Shown: positions 30,630-32,335 of the stretch, one piece after another
Numbering within the stretch: position 1 is the stretch's first letter
Layout of the letters: each line of letters begins with the position of its first letter
IMG/VR virus record: IMGVR_UViG_3300028823_000248
Span: 1 to 32,335 of that record
Direction: 5' to 3' (one strand)
DNA length: 32,335 nucleotides
Origin: a virus
Notes under the pieces: model-generated
Seen by the model: only the letters and a program-made list of their open reading frames with translations
What the model was told of the DNA's origin: nothing
Database searches by the model: none
Made by a program: the position numbers and the translations under genes

Positions 30630-31583
30630 TTACGGGGCCACAATATCAGGATGACAAATGACCAGTTCCTCACTCCAACCGTAATTCACCCCAAGTGAAA
30701 ACTCGGCAAGGAAACGAACATTGTTCGACAGGTCAATTTCGGTCATATCCTTTAGGATTACCGTATTCATGTCACTCAATGCATCCATGCCAACATACAG
30801 GTTGGACTTCAGGGTGCAAATTATGGTATCGACAGGTAAACCGGGTGCTACAAAAATGGGAATTCCAAGATAATCCCACGGTTTTGCCCCAACGGTGGCA
30901 AGGTTGGAATATCCAAGTCCGGTACCAACAAGACCCAATGCCAATTGATATGCGGCACCCACGTTGCGGGATACATAGAGTTGCAGATCGGGTTTGTTGT
31001 ATATATTCATAGCGCTGACCGCTTCAAAGACATCCTCGAGATATTCAAAGACATTAGCTGAATCAATGACAGCGCCCGGAACTCCAACCACTCCCCCATC
31101 GGCGAGTGCCAGGGTGACGATGCCATCGAAACAGTCCGTTCCTCCCGTATCTGCCTGCCACATCAATCTTTCGATGTTTTCACCTACGGACAATAGGATT
31201 TCACTGATCACCGCCTCGGCAACGTCAGGGGCAAGAGATTTATTGGTCATTCCCCTTCCCATACGCACAGATGACCAATCACCGAAGAAATCCTTTTTGC
31301 AAAGCTGAAGGTTCACTTCAAATTCGCAAACATCCAGAGAGCGTTCGTCAATATTGATCTCCCCGGCTGGGGTGAAATCACAAGTCTTGGCGGCCAGAAG
31401 GTCGGTTGATCCAATTCGCCGTATTTTCCAAGAACGGTGTACGTTTTCCTTTACCGTCACCATTCCATCACCGATGGTTTTCGAAGCCAGGAATGCCTGA
31501 TGGATCAATTCCATTGCCGCTTCGCCAACATACGATGAGGTGAGGTTAAGGTTGGTATCGAATTTAAAAAGTTTCTTTTCCAT
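30630..31583 (-). CDS. Major capsid protein (HK97-like fold, probable)
   Basis: A 317-residue protein. It starts KLFKFDTNLNLTSSYVGEAA, then a region with GMVTVKENVHRSWKIRR, CDFTPAGEINIDERSLDVCE and FEVNLQLCKKDFFGDW, and a C-terminal part LGIPIFVAPGLPVDTIIC, KSNLYVGMDALSD and DLSNNVRFLAEFSLGVNYGW. That order of an N-terminal arm, a spine helix and a P-domain ending in a receptor-like VxxGxA strand is typical of capsid proteins in Bacteroidetes siphophages. It lies directly after the protease/scaffold gene and is flanked by a strong hairpin, as expected for the most abundant protein. Confidence 0.8.
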   Translation of the reverse strand: MEKKLFKFDTNLNLTSSYVGEAAMELIHQAFLASKTIGDGMVTVKENVHRSWKIRRIGSTDLLAAKTCDFTPAGEINIDERSLDVCEFEVNLQLCKKDFFGDWSSVRMGRGMTNKSLAPDVAEAVISEILLSVGENIERLMWQADTGGTDCFDGIVTLALADGGVVGVPGAVIDSANVFEYLEDVFEAVSAMNIYNKPDLQLYVSRNVGAAYQLALGLVGTGLGYSNLATVGAKPWDYLGIPIFVAPGLPVDTIICTLKSNLYVGMDALSDMNTVILKDMTEIDLSNNVRFLAEFSLGVNYGWSEELVICHPDIVAP

Positions 31584-31621
31584 TTCGATTAATTTTAGAT
31601 TGTTTATAAACGGTTAATAAC

Positions 31622-32335
31622 TTAACCCTGCCCTTTTTTCCGTTCGGCAATTTTCTCCTTCAGCGTTTTGAACTCGTGGACTTTCGTTTCGGGATTCCTG
31701 CGGATCGGATCGGCACCGGGTTTTTTGAACTCGGCACGGAATGTTTCAAGTTTTTCTTCCGTGAATTGTTCCTGAGCCGCCTTGAACTGGGTCATGAATT
31801 CATCCAAAAGGGCGGTAACGGCATCAAGGATTTCGTCTTTGTCAATCGCATCCTTTTCCATCTCTTCGGCTTCGGGTTCGGTTATTTCACCTACAACCCC
31901 TTCTTCAGCGCATACGAGTATCCGTCCGTCTGCCAGTACATATTCTCCGGTCGGCAATGGAACCATTTCCCCGTCCATTTCGAGAAATGCGGGGGTTCCG
32001 GGGGCAAGTTCTTCGCCTTCGTAATTGATCACGACTGCGGTTTCATCGGCTCGGTTGGTTGCTTCTACAGTAGCAAACTTTTCCGGGCCGGATGTCGGTT
32101 GAAAGATCGTCTTAATTTTCTCGGCGACCACTTCAGCAAGTTTGTCAAAATCCATTTGGTTAGAATTTTTAATTAATTGATTAGCGAAAACCCCCTCTAC
32201 ACTAAAACCGGTGACCTGTTTATTGACCACCCGTTCCCAAATGTCGGGGTTGTTTACCTTCATCGAAATGATCCAACTACCTTTGGGATAAGAAAACCCA
32301 TATACGGTGGACTTATCACGTTCCGGGTCTTCCAC
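31622..32335 (-). CDS. Prohead protease / scaffold, C-terminal part (joins 1-501)
   Basis: C-terminal part of the 356-residue protein whose first part is at 1-501; bases 32192-32335 are the repeated overlap. Just after the FSVEG motif comes FANQLIKNSNQMDFDKLAEV, then a Pro/Glu-rich region, and a long acidic coiled coil (EILDAVTALLDEFMTQFKAA) ending in basic residues (KTLKEKIAERKKGQG). The acidic, helical C-terminus looks like a scaffold fused to the protease, as in many XkdF-type proteins, and would be cut away during head maturation. The major capsid gene follows after 38 bases. Confidence 0.85.
   Translation of the reverse strand: MEDPERDKSTVYGFSYPKGSWIISMKVNNPDIWERVVNKQVTGFSVEGVFANQLIKNSNQMDFDKLAEVVAEKIKTIFQPTSGPEKFATVEATNRADETAVVINYEGEELAPGTPAFLEMDGEMVPLPTGEYVLADGRILVCAEEGVVGEITEPEAEEMEKDAIDKDEILDAVTALLDEFMTQFKAAQEQFTEEKLETFRAEFKKPGADPIRRNPETKVHEFKTLKEKIAERKKGQG
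32192..32335. repeat. Terminal direct repeat, right copy (circular overlap)
   Basis: Identical to 1-144. Merging the copies gives a 32,191-bp circle with an unbroken protease gene. See the left copy. Confidence 0.95.

Overview
The window looks like one complete, circularly assembled genome of a tailed phage with siphovirus-type genes (Caudoviricetes). Bases 1-144 are repeated exactly at 32192-32335, so the unit length is 32,191 bp, and one gene (the XkdF-like prohead protease) runs across the artificial ends. Every gene I can support is on the minus strand. The best recognisable families (two-part tail proteins, DUF6712-type connector, TIGR02594-type endolysin, DUF932, ERF) and two promoters with the Bacteroidetes -7 box TAnnTTTG point to a Bacteroidetes host. 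There is no integrase, excisionase, recognisable repressor, DNA polymerase, helicase, tRNA or CRISPR array.

Reading in the direction of transcription (descending coordinates): a promoter at about 20.07-20.10 kb opens a roughly 315-nt gene-free, hairpin-rich leader that begins with a boxA-like sequence. It feeds an early operon (19751 to 16081) of small unknown proteins, a DUF932 protein, an ERF single-strand annealing protein and its usual neighbour; the operon ends at an intrinsic terminator at 16.04-16.07 kb. A second promoter (15.88-15.91 kb) drives a DUF1376-type replication initiator and a string of tightly overlapping small genes (15861 to 12312). These include a 35-residue membrane microprotein, a zinc-ribbon protein and an exported protein with a HYR (hyalin repeat) domain.

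After a 111-bp gap comes the late region. It starts with a translationally coupled set: ParB-like protein, GT-B glycosyltransferase, small terminase, large terminase. Then follow tail/neck genes, a 901-residue tail protein ending in a LamG-like domain, the tape measure, the protease/scaffold, the major capsid protein, the major tail protein, the portal, a connector fused to a fibre-like domain, tail fibre/spike genes, and a lysis cassette (three small membrane proteins, endolysin, u-spanin). It closes at a strong terminator at 20.43-20.45 kb. The order is unusual: tape measure and tail genes come before the capsid genes, and portal and connector come after the capsid and tail-tube genes.

The most interesting noncoding signals are a gap-free 151-bp imperfect inverted repeat pair (2504-2654 and 20271-20421, about 76% identical by hand alignment), a family of GGAGGAT/ATCCT palindromic motifs in four regulatory gaps, and the structured early leader RNA. 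The most interesting gene set is the ParB-like plus glycosyltransferase pair fused into the packaging operon. Functional names for tail and neck proteins rest on remembered family patterns, not on a database search.
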